Assembly: GCF_028471905.1 (NCBI RefSeq)
Contig: NZ_CP116902.1
Coordinates: 3,111,001-3,175,000, forward strand
DNA: 64,000 nt
From: Aneurinibacillus uraniidurans
GTDB lineage: Bacteria; Bacillota; Bacilli; Aneurinibacillales; Aneurinibacillaceae
Direction of reading: 5' to 3'
In this document: positions 51,610 to 60,853 of the stretch, one piece after another
How the letters are laid out: every line of letters begins with the position of its first letter
How positions within the stretch are numbered: the first letter of the stretch is position 1
Translations under genes and position numbers: made by a program
Notes under the pieces: model-generated
Seen by the model: the letters and a program-made list of their open reading frames with translations, nothing else
Databases searched by the model: none
Told to the model about the DNA's origin: nothing

Positions 51610-52108
51610 TCTGCTCCTCCTTTCCACTGACCACATCCGAATTTCTCATCAGAGACTGTACAAGCCGCTCAATAAAGCGCAGCAAAAACATAACGCCGCT
51701 AATCGGCAGAATTAAATAGACAAGCCACATGGGAATCCCTACATCCATCGATACCATGCCAGATGTATACCGCTTGGCTACAAGTAAATACCCGTAGTAT
51801 GTAAAAAAAATACAAAATAGCACACCCATTGCGCTTGAGAAAATATCCAGAAGACGTTTGCCAGCTGGCGGAAGTTTATCATACAGCATATCTACCTGAA
51901 TGTGATGGTTGCCGCGCAGCGCGATCGGCACACCGAGAAGTGCACCCCAGACGATTGTATAGTTCACCACTTCTTCGACCCATGCTTTAGGTTCATTGAA
52001 CACATAGCGCATAATAACTCCATAAAAGATAAGGGCAATTCCGACAGACAAAAAGGAGCCCGCCAAAATATCTTCAAGCAGATCCCAGGCTTTTTTCAAT
52101 CCTTTCAC
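51590..52108 (-). CDS. dctQ: TRAP transporter small permease DctQ
   Basis: A 172-residue protein with four transmembrane helices. Typical DctQ segments are YGVIMRYVFNEPKAWVEEVVNY and LGVPIALRGNHHIQVDML. GTG at 52108 follows AAAGGGGGAAC. It lies between dctP and dctM in the usual order. Confidence 0.93.
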   Translation of the reverse strand: MKGLKKAWDLLEDILAGSFLSVGIALIFYGVIMRYVFNEPKAWVEEVVNYTIVWGALLGVPIALRGNHHIQVDMLYDKLPPAGKRLLDIFSSAMGVLFCIFFTYYGYLLVAKRYTSGMVSMDVGIPMWLVYLILPISGVMFLLRFIERLVQSLMRNSDVVSGKEEQNDTHFV

Positions 52109-52125
52109 ATTTGTTCCCCCTTTCT

Positions 52126-52154
52126 AAAAAAAGGGCACTACTTGAGTAGTGCCC
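52126..52154 (-). terminator. Intra-operon terminator between dctP and dctQ
   Basis: A perfect nine-base stem GGGCACTAC/GTAGTGCCC with loop TCAA on the minus strand, followed by seven T residues, 9 bases after dctP. It probably lets dctP be made in excess over the permease. Confidence 0.85.
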
Positions 52155-52163
52155 TCCGCTGCA

Positions 52164-53210
52164 TTACTTCATATTTTTGATGCCGTCAATCAGCTCAGGT
52201 GTAATGATAGATTTGAACTCGCCATACACCGGCTGGAGCGCCTTCTCAAGTTCCGCACGTTCCGCAGCTGTCAACTCTGTAATCTGCATCTTGCCAGACT
52301 TTTTAAGATTTTCAAAGCTCTTGTCATTATCTTGGCTTGCAAGCTGCCATTCGTATTCTGTCGCTTCTTTCAGTGCTTCTTCTACTTTTGTGCGAACATC
52401 TTGCGGCATACCATCCCAGAATGTTTTGTTCACGAAGATAGCATAATCAAGACGACCATGATTACTTACAGTCAGGTATTTTTGTACTTCCTGATATTTC
52501 TGTGTGTCGATGTTATTGAATGTATTTTCCTGCCCGTCTACTGTACCCTGCTGAAGAGCGGCATACGTTTCACCGAACGGAATCGTAGCAGAGCCAGCGC
52601 CAAGTGCTTTGAACTGACCTTCTAGCACTTTACCTGCCTGCGCACGGAATTTCAGTCCTTGGAAGTCGGCAGCTGTTTTCAGCGGCTTTTTGTTGTTCGA
52701 GAAGTTTTTGAAACCGTTTTCCCAAAATGCCAGACCGACAATATCATTGCTTACGAGCTTATCACCGTTCAGCAATTTTTTCGCAAGATCACTCTTGAAG
52801 AATGCAAGTGCATGATTCCGGTCTCTAAACAGGAACGGCATGTCCACATACTGCCAGCGCGGATCAAGCTTCACCATTTTCGTAACCGACGGGGCAATCA
52901 TCTGCACATTGCCCGCCACAAGTGCGTCCAGTTCATCTTTATCTCCGTATAACTGAGAGGACGGATATACTTCAACTTTTACTTTACCGCCCGTTTTCGC
53001 TGCAGCCAGCTCAGCGAATTTATCAGCTGCTTTTCCTTTCACACTATCTTTAGACGTTACATGCGAGAATTTAATAATGATTTGATCTTTTTGGTCTCCA
53101 CTAGCTTTTTCTTTGGTGTCGGCCGGCTTACTTTGGCCGCCACCGCCACCACATGCAGCTAATAGCGTAACCATCACCAGTGTGATCAGTGCTGCCATCA
53201 CTTTTTTCAT
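52164..53210 (-). CDS. dctP: TRAP transporter solute-binding lipoprotein DctP
   Basis: A 348-residue substrate-binding protein with a lipoprotein signal (lipobox LAAC, Cys at about residue 19, followed by GGGGGQSKP). The binding-domain marks are IIIKFSHVTSKDSVKGKAA and FQGLKFRAQAGKV, whose Arg binds the carboxylate, then GTVDGQENTFNNI. The substrate is probably a C4-dicarboxylate or another carboxylic acid; the sequence cannot decide. ATG at 53210 follows GGGGGAAAAC. A histidine kinase gene lies upstream on the same strand, behind a terminator. Confidence 0.94.
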   Translation of the reverse strand: MKKVMAALITLVMVTLLAACGGGGGQSKPADTKEKASGDQKDQIIIKFSHVTSKDSVKGKAADKFAELAAAKTGGKVKVEVYPSSQLYGDKDELDALVAGNVQMIAPSVTKMVKLDPRWQYVDMPFLFRDRNHALAFFKSDLAKKLLNGDKLVSNDIVGLAFWENGFKNFSNNKKPLKTAADFQGLKFRAQAGKVLEGQFKALGAGSATIPFGETYAALQQGTVDGQENTFNNIDTQKYQEVQKYLTVSNHGRLDYAIFVNKTFWDGMPQDVRTKVEEALKEATEYEWQLASQDNDKSFENLKKSGKMQITELTAAERAELEKALQPVYGEFKSIITPELIDGIKNMK

Positions 53211-53300
53211 TTGTTTTCCCCCTTTTTCCTCTTTACATTTCTTTTTGAAAAATACATAATTTTCATGGTTTATTTTATTTTCAGAAATATAAAGATACAA

Positions 53301-53327
53301 TTTTTGTACATTTTGTTTATATTTTGT
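53301..53327 (-). promoter_or_regulatory. Three direct repeats upstream of dctP
   Basis: On the minus strand ACAAAAT, ACAAAAT and ACAAAAA are spaced 11 and 9 bases apart (plus 53321-53327, 53310-53316 and 53301-53307), roughly one helical turn. They lie about 90-115 bases before dctP. They may bind an activator of the transporter operon. The region is AT-rich, so chance is possible. Confidence 0.35.
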
Positions 53328-53359
53328 TCATTTAGTTCACGCTTTACAGTATAAGCAAA

Positions 53360-53393
53360 TAGAAAGCACCGCTGTTTTTACATAGCGGTGCTT
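53360..53393 (-). terminator. Terminator of the histidine kinase gene
   Basis: AAGCACCGCT and AGCGGTGCTT pair directly at the stop codon, followed on the minus strand by TCTATTTGC. Confidence 0.7.
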
Positions 53394-54672
53394 ATCCTTT
53401 CGGAAGTTTGATATGAAATGTTGTTCCTTTTCCTTTTTGTGAGTCAATTTCAATTTGTCCTTGATGATTTTCAATAATACGGAGACAAACCGACAAGCCA
53501 AGCCCACAACCGTTTTCTTTTGTTGTAAAAAATGGTTGTAACACCTTTTTCTTTTTCTCTTCGGTCATTCCTCCCCCCTCGTCTTGTACCCGAATGGATA
53601 CAAAACCGGTCTCCTCTTCTGACAGTGCTACAATAATTTGTCCGCCGTCCGGCATCGCTTCTATTGCATTTTGTATCAAATTCAACATGACCTGCTTAAT
53701 TTGCATGTCATTACATTCCAGAAAAACAGAAGTATCTGGTGCTTGATACACAATTTCTACCTTGCACAATAACGCCTGACTTTGCATGAAAACAACCATT
53801 TCACCAAGCACATTTTTTAGATCATGCTTCTGTCGTACCGTTGAGACTTCCGGTTTGGCCACTCCTACAAAATCAGTCACGAGTTTATTAATACGCGCAA
53901 GTTCGCTGCGAATAATTTCAAAGTACTGTATATCCTTATAGTCGACTGTCTCTTTTTCTTGTAGCAGCTGGATAAACCCTGAAATCGATGTAAGTGGATT
54001 GCGAATTTCATGTGCGAATCCGGCCGCTAGCTTTCCAACCGCTGAAAATTTCTCAGAGACAATGATTTGCTCCTCCAAAATTTGATTCAGCATACACAAC
54101 TTCTGATTTTGTTTGCGAAGCAACAACTCACGTCCAACTGATTCCACAACAGCTAGCAGCCCCCCCAGATACATATCCGTGGCATTTTCAAGCGTTGTCA
54201 AAATAGACAGTGTTCCGGTAATACCACCTCTTCCCTCATAACAAAAAGGAACAGAGTAACAAGCAGACTCAGCAAGATATGTATGATAATGCTCATTTCC
54301 GAGAACTTTTATCGGCTTGTTATGTTCGAGCGCTAAGGATACCGTATTAATCCCCATCTCTTGTTCTCGATATACAGCACCTAGCACTAGCCCCATATGT
54401 TGCACTGATTGTAAAATCCCTTCATCCCCGTACATATCTAAAATGACAGCCTGCCCGTCTGTGACACAAAGCACCACCGGATACTTCCCAAAGAACAGAA
54501 GTTTATTTGCAAAAAAATTCGTCATTTCCAATATGTCATGGTACCGCTCTTTCCGCTCTGTCAGATCGTTAACTGCAAGTACGTTCGGTACAGGGATTAT
54601 CTCCGGATCAAGCCCTCTTTGTATGCAGCGTTCCCGGCAGGCTGCAACATAAGATCTATTCATGTCAGACAT
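53392..54672 (-). CDS. Soluble histidine kinase with AcoR-like GAF sensor
   Basis: A 426-residue kinase with no transmembrane helix. Residues about 1-190 resemble the N-terminal sensor of AcoR-type activators (VTDGQAVILDMYGDE, EMGINTVSLALEHNKPIKVLGNEHY, ITGTLSILT). The phospho-acceptor His is H221 (FAHEIRNPLTSISG), and the ATPase part has NLIQNAIEAMPDGG, DEGGGM and GLGLSVC. The DHp-ATPase part resembles sporulation/NtrB-type kinases. No response regulator gene is near. ATG at 54672. It lies upstream of dctPQM and is paralogous to the kinase at 59231. Confidence 0.9.
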   Translation of the reverse strand: MSDMNRSYVAACRERCIQRGLDPEIIPVPNVLAVNDLTERKERYHDILEMTNFFANKLLFFGKYPVVLCVTDGQAVILDMYGDEGILQSVQHMGLVLGAVYREQEMGINTVSLALEHNKPIKVLGNEHYHTYLAESACYSVPFCYEGRGGITGTLSILTTLENATDMYLGGLLAVVESVGRELLLRKQNQKLCMLNQILEEQIIVSEKFSAVGKLAAGFAHEIRNPLTSISGFIQLLQEKETVDYKDIQYFEIIRSELARINKLVTDFVGVAKPEVSTVRQKHDLKNVLGEMVVFMQSQALLCKVEIVYQAPDTSVFLECNDMQIKQVMLNLIQNAIEAMPDGGQIIVALSEEETGFVSIRVQDEGGGMTEEKKKKVLQPFFTTKENGCGLGLSVCLRIIENHQGQIEIDSQKGKGTTFHIKLPKG

Positions 54673-54815
54673 ACCTAACCCTCATATATGTAAATTTACA
54701 AAAGTATAATCTGCTTTCCATTATAACGATCATTTCATTACAAGGACATGTCATTTTTTCACTATATGTATGATATGATACTGAGGATAACCTGGAAAGA
54801 AAGGGAGAAAATTAG

Positions 54816-55130
54816 ATGACGACTTTTGAAAACGTGCGTATCGCAAAAGAAGCAAACATTTATTTTGACGGGAAAGTGACAAGCCGAAACGTTCTGTTTG
54901 CAGACGGCACGAAAAAAACACTGGGCATTATGATGCCGGGAGAGTATGAGTTTTCTACTTCACTTAAAGAAGAAATGGACATCACAGCAGGGAAACTCGA
55001 ATATAAACTAAACGGTCAGGATTGGCAAACGATTGACGGAAGCGGCGTATTTTATGTCCCTGCTAACGAAAGCTTTCAACTGAAAGTACATACTGTTGTT
55101 GATTACTGCTGCTCATACTTAGCAGAGTAA
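54816..55130 (+). CDS. ppnP: Pyrimidine/purine nucleoside phosphorylase PpnP
   Basis: A 104-residue cupin-fold protein of the former DUF1255/YaiE family. It reads NIYFDGKVTSRNVLFADGTKKTLGIMMPGEYEF, with a later AGKLEYKLNG and VFYVPANESFQLKV. It cleaves a broad range of nucleosides with phosphate, feeding salvage. ATG at 54816 follows AAAGGGAG. It is monocistronic, ending at a bidirectional terminator. Confidence 0.93.
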   Translation: MTTFENVRIAKEANIYFDGKVTSRNVLFADGTKKTLGIMMPGEYEFSTSLKEEMDITAGKLEYKLNGQDWQTIDGSGVFYVPANESFQLKVHTVVDYCCSYLAE

Positions 55131-55133
55131 ATG

Positions 55134-55172
55134 AAAAAGAGGAAGCCAACGTTCTATCGGCTTCCTCTTTTT
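55134..55172. terminator. Bidirectional terminator
   Basis: Perfect 14-base arms AAAAAGAGGAAGCC and GGCTTCCTCTTTTT around an 11-base loop, between converging genes. Confidence 0.92.
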
Positions 55173-55174
55173 CT

Positions 55175-56410
55175 TTATTCCACCGCCCAGTTTCCGTTAC
55201 GGAAAATCGCTTCCCGCTTTCCATCGGCTTTCACACCATCAATATTGAGCGCAGCTGAACCGATCATAAAATCGACATGCACAAGACTTTTATTCGCGCC
55301 AAGCTCCTTCAACTCGTCTTCCGACAGCTTCGCCCCATTCTGTACATTAGTTGGATAAGCGCTTCCGATAGCTAGATGACAAGACGCATTTTCATCAAAC
55401 AGCGTGTTATAAAAAATCAGATTCGAATTCGAAATCGGCGAGTCATGTGGTACAAGTGCAACTTCCCCGAGCCGCAGGGCACCTTCATCTGTCTCTAATA
55501 GGTGCTTCAGTGTGTCATATCCGGTTTCGGCTGTATACGCGACTACTTTTCCTTTTTCAAACGTCAGTGTAAAATTATCAATCACATTACCGGCATAATT
55601 CAGCGGCTTCGTACTGCGGACCGTGCCATTTACCCCATCTTTATGCGGCATCGTAAATACTTCCTCAGTCGGCATGTTCGGATTGAACCGTACTCCGTCC
55701 TGACTCACAGCTCCTCCGCCGACCCAGATATGATTTTCGACTAGATCAATTGTCAGGTTCGTGCCCGGCGCTTCGTAGATCAGCTGCTTATACCGTTTGT
55801 CATTCAAATACGTGACCCATTTCTCCAGGCTGGCATTATGCTGGCTCCACGTCTCGATCGGATCGTCTGTATGTACACGCGTCACCTGGAATATTACATC
55901 CCACAACTTTTCCATCGCCTGCTCCGTATCCAAATCGGGGAACACTTTTGCCGCCCAAGCTTCGGTTGGAATCGAGATTAGGCACCAGCATGCCTTATCT
56001 GCCATTAGATAGCTCCGGTATTTCTCCAGCGCCATTGCACTCGCTTTATTCGAAGCCGAGATACGAGCTGGATCGATGCCTTTGAGCAGTTCTGGATTTG
56101 GGGCGTAAATAGTGAGAAACGCCGCACCACCTTCAGCCATCTCTTCCAGCCCTTTTGCTTTCCACATTGGAAACTCGGTAAAGGCTTCATCCGGAGCTTT
56201 TTCATACTTGATACGAGTCAGGTTTTCATCGTTCCATTCGAGATGAACATTCTTAGCTCCCGCTTCGTATGCTTTTGATGCAATCTGGCGAACGAATTCA
56301 GCCGCAGATAGCGGAGCATTAATGACGAGCGTCTGTCCTTTTTGTACCGAAACTCCCGTATGAACAGCGAGCGCCGCGTACTTTTCTAAGTTTTGTTCCA
56401 ATGAATTCAT
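55175..56410 (-). CDS. M29 family metal-dependent aminopeptidase
   Basis: A 411-residue cytosolic leucyl-type aminopeptidase like AmpS and thermophilic aminopeptidase T. Metal ligands include the Glu/His/Asp set typical of M29, in RLGEVALVPHDSPIS, NTLFDENASCHLAIG and LVHVDFMIGS near the end. The N-terminal half has LVINAPLSAAEFVRQI and GAKNVHLEW. ATG at 56410 (MNSLEQ) follows GGGAGGAAAA. Probably degrades peptides. It is immediately downstream of a mutT-like gene in the same direction. Confidence 0.93.
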   Translation of the reverse strand: MNSLEQNLEKYAALAVHTGVSVQKGQTLVINAPLSAAEFVRQIASKAYEAGAKNVHLEWNDENLTRIKYEKAPDEAFTEFPMWKAKGLEEMAEGGAAFLTIYAPNPELLKGIDPARISASNKASAMALEKYRSYLMADKACWCLISIPTEAWAAKVFPDLDTEQAMEKLWDVIFQVTRVHTDDPIETWSQHNASLEKWVTYLNDKRYKQLIYEAPGTNLTIDLVENHIWVGGGAVSQDGVRFNPNMPTEEVFTMPHKDGVNGTVRSTKPLNYAGNVIDNFTLTFEKGKVVAYTAETGYDTLKHLLETDEGALRLGEVALVPHDSPISNSNLIFYNTLFDENASCHLAIGSAYPTNVQNGAKLSEDELKELGANKSLVHVDFMIGSAALNIDGVKADGKREAIFRNGNWAVE

Positions 56411-56464
56411 GCTTTTTCCTCCCATGCAATTGTTTCGTCGTTATGTCAGACTGCAATCTACTCA

Positions 56465-56851
56465 CTAGATTCTCTCTACAGTTGGAATATCTGCCGGTGC
56501 CCATTTCAGCTTCGCAAGCTTATCCCGTCCGAGCCATTCCAGTTTTTCATGTTCCGCAGCAACCGGCACCGCTTCGCTATCGATCATTTTCGCATAATAC
56601 GTTAACAGCCGTACCATAACAGTTGCGTATTCATATGTCACATCGGCAATAATCTCGCCTACAGTAATCTCGATCCCAAGCTCTTCCTTGATTTCTCGCT
56701 TTAGCGCAGCTTGCGGACTTTCTCCCGCTTCAATCTTTCCACCAGGAAACTCCCACATTCCGGGCAATGACATTGCTTGCGAACGAAGCGCACACAAAAT
56801 CTCATTGTTCTCGTTAACAAGTACGGCTCCAACTACATCTACTTTTTTCAT
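56465..56851 (-). CDS. MutT-family NUDIX hydrolase
   Basis: A 128-residue NUDIX protein with the box GGKIEAGESPQAALKREI then KEELGI near residue 38. VVGAVLVNENNEILCALRS at the start and WEFPGGK fit 8-oxo-dGTP diphosphatases or CTP pyrophosphohydrolases (MutT, NudG). A nucleotide-pool cleaning role is inferred; the exact substrate is not readable. ATG at 56851 follows AAGGAGGAT. Confidence 0.9.
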   Translation of the reverse strand: MKKVDVVGAVLVNENNEILCALRSQAMSLPGMWEFPGGKIEAGESPQAALKREIKEELGIEITVGEIIADVTYEYATVMVRLLTYYAKMIDSEAVPVAAEHEKLEWLGRDKLAKLKWAPADIPTVERI

Positions 56852-56964
56852 AATAATCCTCCTTACCTATATAAGCCACACGTTCGCCAACTGCAATAAG
56901 GGTACATCAACTCCTATTTATTGGGCAACTTATATAAAATAAACCTACATCTCAGGAGGACACG

Positions 56965-58506
56965 ATGAACGAAAATCATTCAACAAAAACTACGCTACCA
57001 CAGTTTCCAGAACCGTATTGGAGAATCGGGACTACTCTATCTCCTTTCCCGAAACTCGATCACAATATACAAGTAGAGACCGCAATCATCGGAGGTGGAA
57101 TCTCCGGGATTACAACCGCCTACTTGCTGGCGAAAGAAGGAGTAAAAGTTGCAATTATCGACGCAGGTACACTCCTCAATGGAACAACTGGCCATACTAC
57201 CGCGAAAATAACCGCTCAGCATGATCTCATTTATCATGAGTTTATGCAAACGATCGGGAAAGAACGGGCTGCCCTTTATTATGAAGCCAATCATCATGCA
57301 CTCAACTTCATAAAAAGTACCGTAGCTGAACATAAAATCGAATGTGACCTGACTGAGGAAGATGCCTACATCTATACAAACTCCGATGAATACGTAAGCA
57401 AGTTACACGACGAGTTTACGGCGTATCAAGAACTCGGGATCGACGGTGAATATGTACAATCAATTCCGCTCTCGATTCCAATAAAAGCTGCAATCGTCAT
57501 GAAAAAGCAGGCCCAGTTTCATCCCGTTGCGTACTTATCCAGACTTGTCCAATTTATCATAGACGCAGGCGGCTCCCTGTATGAAAACACGCCAGCTGTA
57601 AATATTGAAGAAGGATTACAAACCAAAGTTATCACCAAAGATGGACATACGGTTACGTGTAACAACGCAATCATCTGCTCACACTTCCCGTTCTATGATG
57701 GAAGTGGTTTTTACTTCTCACGGATGTATGCCGAAAAATCATACGTACTCGGAATTAAAACCAAACAGGACTATCCCGGTGGCATGTATCTAAGCGCAGA
57801 AAATCCGAAGCGTTCTCTTCGCTACACGATGATGAACGGAGAAAAGCTCGTACTAGTAGGCGGCGAAAGTCATAAAACCGGACAAGGAATCTGCACGATC
57901 AAACATTATGAAGCGATACAGGCTTTTGGTGAACAAGTATTCGGCATAAAAGAAATTCCATATCGATGGTCCACGCAAGACTTGACTACTCTCGATAAAA
58001 TTCCGTATATCGGGCCGCTTACTTCCGGTAATCAGAGTGTTTTTGTTGCAACTGGATACCGAAAATGGGGAATGACGAACGGAACGGTTGCTGCACTACT
58101 TCTTAAAGATTTAATCATGCAGCAGGAGAATCCGTATGCTGAGCTTTATTCCCCATACAGACTTACCGTTAACCCAAGCTTTAAAAACTTCTTCATCCAA
58201 AATGCTGATGTCGCTAAACATTTAGTGGCCGGTAAACTAGGAATGGTCTTTACAAAACCAGAAGAATTGTCTAACGATGAAGGGGCCGTTGTGACAGTGA
58301 ACGGCGAACGAGCAGGGGCTTATAAAGACCAAGACGGAAAACTCCACCTTGTCGATACGACCTGTACGCATATGGGGTGTGAAATAGAATGGAATGCTGG
58401 AGACCGGACATGGGACTGCCCTTGCCATGGATCAAGATTTTCGATCGATGGCGATGTAATCGAAGGCCCAGCGGAGAAACCACTAAAAAAAGTGGAAGAA
58501 GAATAA
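56965..58506 (+). CDS. FAD-dependent oxidoreductase with C-terminal Rieske domain (YhfW-like)
   Basis: A 513-residue flavoprotein. Residues about 35-400 form a DAO-type FAD domain with ETAIIGGGISGITTAYLLA near the start and FVATGYRKWGMTNG near the end. Residues about 425-513 form a Rieske [2Fe-2S] domain with the complete ligand set CTHMGC...CPCHGSRF. This fusion is the YhfW type of B. subtilis. The electron donor and substrate are unknown. ATG at 56965 follows TCAGGAGGACAC. It is monocistronic and ends at a terminator. Confidence 0.92.
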   Translation: MNENHSTKTTLPQFPEPYWRIGTTLSPFPKLDHNIQVETAIIGGGISGITTAYLLAKEGVKVAIIDAGTLLNGTTGHTTAKITAQHDLIYHEFMQTIGKERAALYYEANHHALNFIKSTVAEHKIECDLTEEDAYIYTNSDEYVSKLHDEFTAYQELGIDGEYVQSIPLSIPIKAAIVMKKQAQFHPVAYLSRLVQFIIDAGGSLYENTPAVNIEEGLQTKVITKDGHTVTCNNAIICSHFPFYDGSGFYFSRMYAEKSYVLGIKTKQDYPGGMYLSAENPKRSLRYTMMNGEKLVLVGGESHKTGQGICTIKHYEAIQAFGEQVFGIKEIPYRWSTQDLTTLDKIPYIGPLTSGNQSVFVATGYRKWGMTNGTVAALLLKDLIMQQENPYAELYSPYRLTVNPSFKNFFIQNADVAKHLVAGKLGMVFTKPEELSNDEGAVVTVNGERAGAYKDQDGKLHLVDTTCTHMGCEIEWNAGDRTWDCPCHGSRFSIDGDVIEGPAEKPLKKVEEE

Positions 58507-58534
58507 CATTGCAATGAATTCCTTACTTTCACCC

Positions 58535-58570
58535 AAAATCGGACGACCTTTATGGTTGTCCGATTTTACC
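58535..58570. terminator. Bidirectional terminator
   Basis: AAAATCGGACGACC and GGTTGTCCGATTTT pair (one wobble) around five bases. Confidence 0.85.
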
Positions 58571-58627
58571 CTAGTGAAACCTCTTTACTTTATTCTGTAA
58601 AGAGGAGGCAAGATTCTTTCACTCTAG

Positions 58628-59014
58628 CTACATTTCTATACATATAGAATGCTCTTTACATACATCCATCACTATATGTAAAGCGCTCAATGCTTTTGGA
58701 AATCCAGCATAAACAGTACATTGGATAACAATCTCCACTATTTCTTTTGGAGTTAATCCTACATTGAGTGCTGCGCTTACATGGACAGGCAGCTGATCCA
58801 TTGCCCCCTGTGTAATAAGAGAAGACAGGGTAACAATTTCTCTTTGCTTTAAATCTAAACCTGGTCTTGTATAAATATCACCAAATGCGTTCGTAACGAT
58901 AAGATGAGCCATGTCTGGATATAACTCACGTATGTGTTCTAGTATGACTATTCCATCCTTTCCAGTCATTTTCTCAAAAACTGCTAGGCCATCTTGATAG
59001 CGTCTACTTTCCAT
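58628..59014 (-). CDS. Carboxymuconolactone decarboxylase family protein
   Basis: A 128-residue helical protein of the CMD/AhpD-like superfamily. It contains LDLKQREIVTLSSLITQGAMDQLPVHVSAALNVGLTPKEIVEI, the typical PcaC-like core. Only one Cys sits in the relevant helix (VIQCTVYAGFPKAL), without the CxxC of AhpD, so peroxidase activity is unlikely. Function is not known. ATG at 59014 follows GGGAGGC. Confidence 0.85.
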   Translation of the reverse strand: MESRRYQDGLAVFEKMTGKDGIVILEHIRELYPDMAHLIVTNAFGDIYTRPGLDLKQREIVTLSSLITQGAMDQLPVHVSAALNVGLTPKEIVEIVIQCTVYAGFPKALSALHIVMDVCKEHSICIEM

Positions 59015-59230
59015 ACGAAGCCTCCCTTATCTCATTTTTTACAAAATTATACACACAAATCTCTTTTTATTCAATTTCTATCTATCGAACCTGTAGATTA
59101 ATGGATAAAAAACAAGAAAAATGTCTTGTTTTACATAAAAAACTATAATCAGGAACATTTTTTTACAGGAAATTACATGAATGTATTGAATATTTATTAT
59201 AAGTAAATCTTACACAACAGGAGCTTGAAA

Positions 59231-60847
59231 ATGATTAATCAAGAAAATCTTTACATACAAATATCAAAACAAAACTGTGTAAGCATGGGTCTCGATCCAC
59301 ATGGAATTCCTCATCCCTCAATAATCTCCAATATGGATCTTAAACAAAGAAAGAAACAGTATGACGAAATTCTTTCGACTATTAACTTTTTTGCTAAAAA
59401 AATGCTTTTTTTTGTAAAAAAACAACCTCTTGTATTCATTGTCACCGATGACAATGCAACTGTTCTTGATATGTATGGCGACGAAGCCATTATACATTTA
59501 GTAAAACAAATGGGGGTTAGTGTAGGAATTCAGTTTAATGAGGAAGAAATGGGAACAAATTCGATTAATTTAGCTTTAGGACAAAACCATCCTGTTAAAG
59601 TCATCGGTTCTGAGCATTACCATCATCATCTCAGCTATGCTGCCTGTTACACAATTCCTTTCACTTATAATAATTTCAACAATTTAAAAGGCTCATTAAC
59701 TATTTTCACTGATACAGAAAATGCAAATGATATTTATCTAGGAATGCTTTCAGCTATAGTAGATTCTGTAGAACGCGAACTACTTTTACGAAAAAAAAAT
59801 CAACAGCTATTCTTGTTAAATCAAATCATGATGAAAAAAACAAAGAATGGAATCATTTTGACTGATAGTGAAGGGTATATCATTGATATAAATCATTACA
59901 TAGAAAGAATAACGGAACGTAAACGAAATGATCTGATAGGACTTCCTGTTACAGCTATCAAGTTTCTTGCAGAGTATATGTATGATACTTTACAACATGA
60001 ACATATTCATGAAGATATTGTTATTGAATTTCAAGAAGGCACACAACAGCAAAAAACAATTTATCTCTTAGACACACTACCTATTTATGATGAAAAAAGT
60101 GCGTTAAGCGGAGCATACTGTCAAATTAGAGATATAACCGATATGAAAAACCTTGAAAAGAAAGTTATTACTTCTGAAAAGTTTTCCGTAATCGGAAAAC
60201 TAGCAGCAGGCTTTGCACATGAAATACGAAATCCCTTAACCTCAATTGCAGGTTTCATTCATTTACTGAAAGAAACGCTTAAGCAAGATGATAAACACAT
60301 CTATTATTTAAGTATTATTCAAAGCGAACTAGATCGTGTTAAAAAACTGGTTACAAACTTTATAGTAGCAGCTAAACCTGATACACCTATGAAAAGGGAG
60401 TGTGATATCCAAAATATAATCATAGAAATCGTTACACTGATGGAAAGCCATGCTTTATTGTGTAACGTTACAATCGAATGCAGCATGCCCACCGAACCGA
60501 TTTTTCTATACATTGATGCCATGCAAATTAAGCAGGTTATTATGAATTTGATTCAGAATTCAATTGAAGCTATGTCGGATGGTGGATCCATACTGATTAG
60601 TATAGCTGAAACAAGTGATCACAACGTCGCAATCACGATCCAGGATAATGGCTGTGGAATGACCGAATCTGAATTAAATCAAATTATGAACCCATTTTTC
60701 ACCACAAAAGAAGACGGACTAGGATTAGGTCTATCTATTTCCTATCAAATTATCGAAAGTCATAAAGGTTCTCTGCATGTTTTTTCAGAAAAAGGAAAAG
60801 GTACAACTTTTACTGTTATTCTTCCTAAAACTATCGAAAAGGAATGA
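59231..60847 (+). CDS. Soluble histidine kinase with AcoR-like GAF and PAS domains
   Basis: A 538-residue kinase. It shares the AcoR-like sensor of the 53-kb kinase in residues 1-190 (IVTDDNATVLDMYGDE, EMGTNSINLALGQNHPVKVIGSEHYH). It then has an inserted PAS domain (about 200-310, GIILTDSEGYIIDINHYIERI). The phospho-acceptor His is H330 (FAHEIRNPLTSIAG), followed by an ATPase domain with NLIQNSIEAMSDGG, DNGCGM and GLGLSIS. ATG at 59231 follows AGGAG; the TTG six bases earlier is rejected. No response regulator is nearby. The ThDP enzyme gene follows after six bases, so they are co-transcribed. Confidence 0.9.
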   Translation: MINQENLYIQISKQNCVSMGLDPHGIPHPSIISNMDLKQRKKQYDEILSTINFFAKKMLFFVKKQPLVFIVTDDNATVLDMYGDEAIIHLVKQMGVSVGIQFNEEEMGTNSINLALGQNHPVKVIGSEHYHHHLSYAACYTIPFTYNNFNNLKGSLTIFTDTENANDIYLGMLSAIVDSVERELLLRKKNQQLFLLNQIMMKKTKNGIILTDSEGYIIDINHYIERITERKRNDLIGLPVTAIKFLAEYMYDTLQHEHIHEDIVIEFQEGTQQQKTIYLLDTLPIYDEKSALSGAYCQIRDITDMKNLEKKVITSEKFSVIGKLAAGFAHEIRNPLTSIAGFIHLLKETLKQDDKHIYYLSIIQSELDRVKKLVTNFIVAAKPDTPMKRECDIQNIIIEIVTLMESHALLCNVTIECSMPTEPIFLYIDAMQIKQVIMNLIQNSIEAMSDGGSILISIAETSDHNVAITIQDNGCGMTESELNQIMNPFFTTKEDGLGLGLSISYQIIESHKGSLHVFSEKGKGTTFTVILPKTIEKE

Positions 60848-60853
60848 TACTGT

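Noticed and set aside
59107..59132. AAAACAAG...CTTGTTTT hairpin upstream of the second kinase
   Set aside because: Low-GC stem between two 5' ends; too weak to call as terminator or operator.
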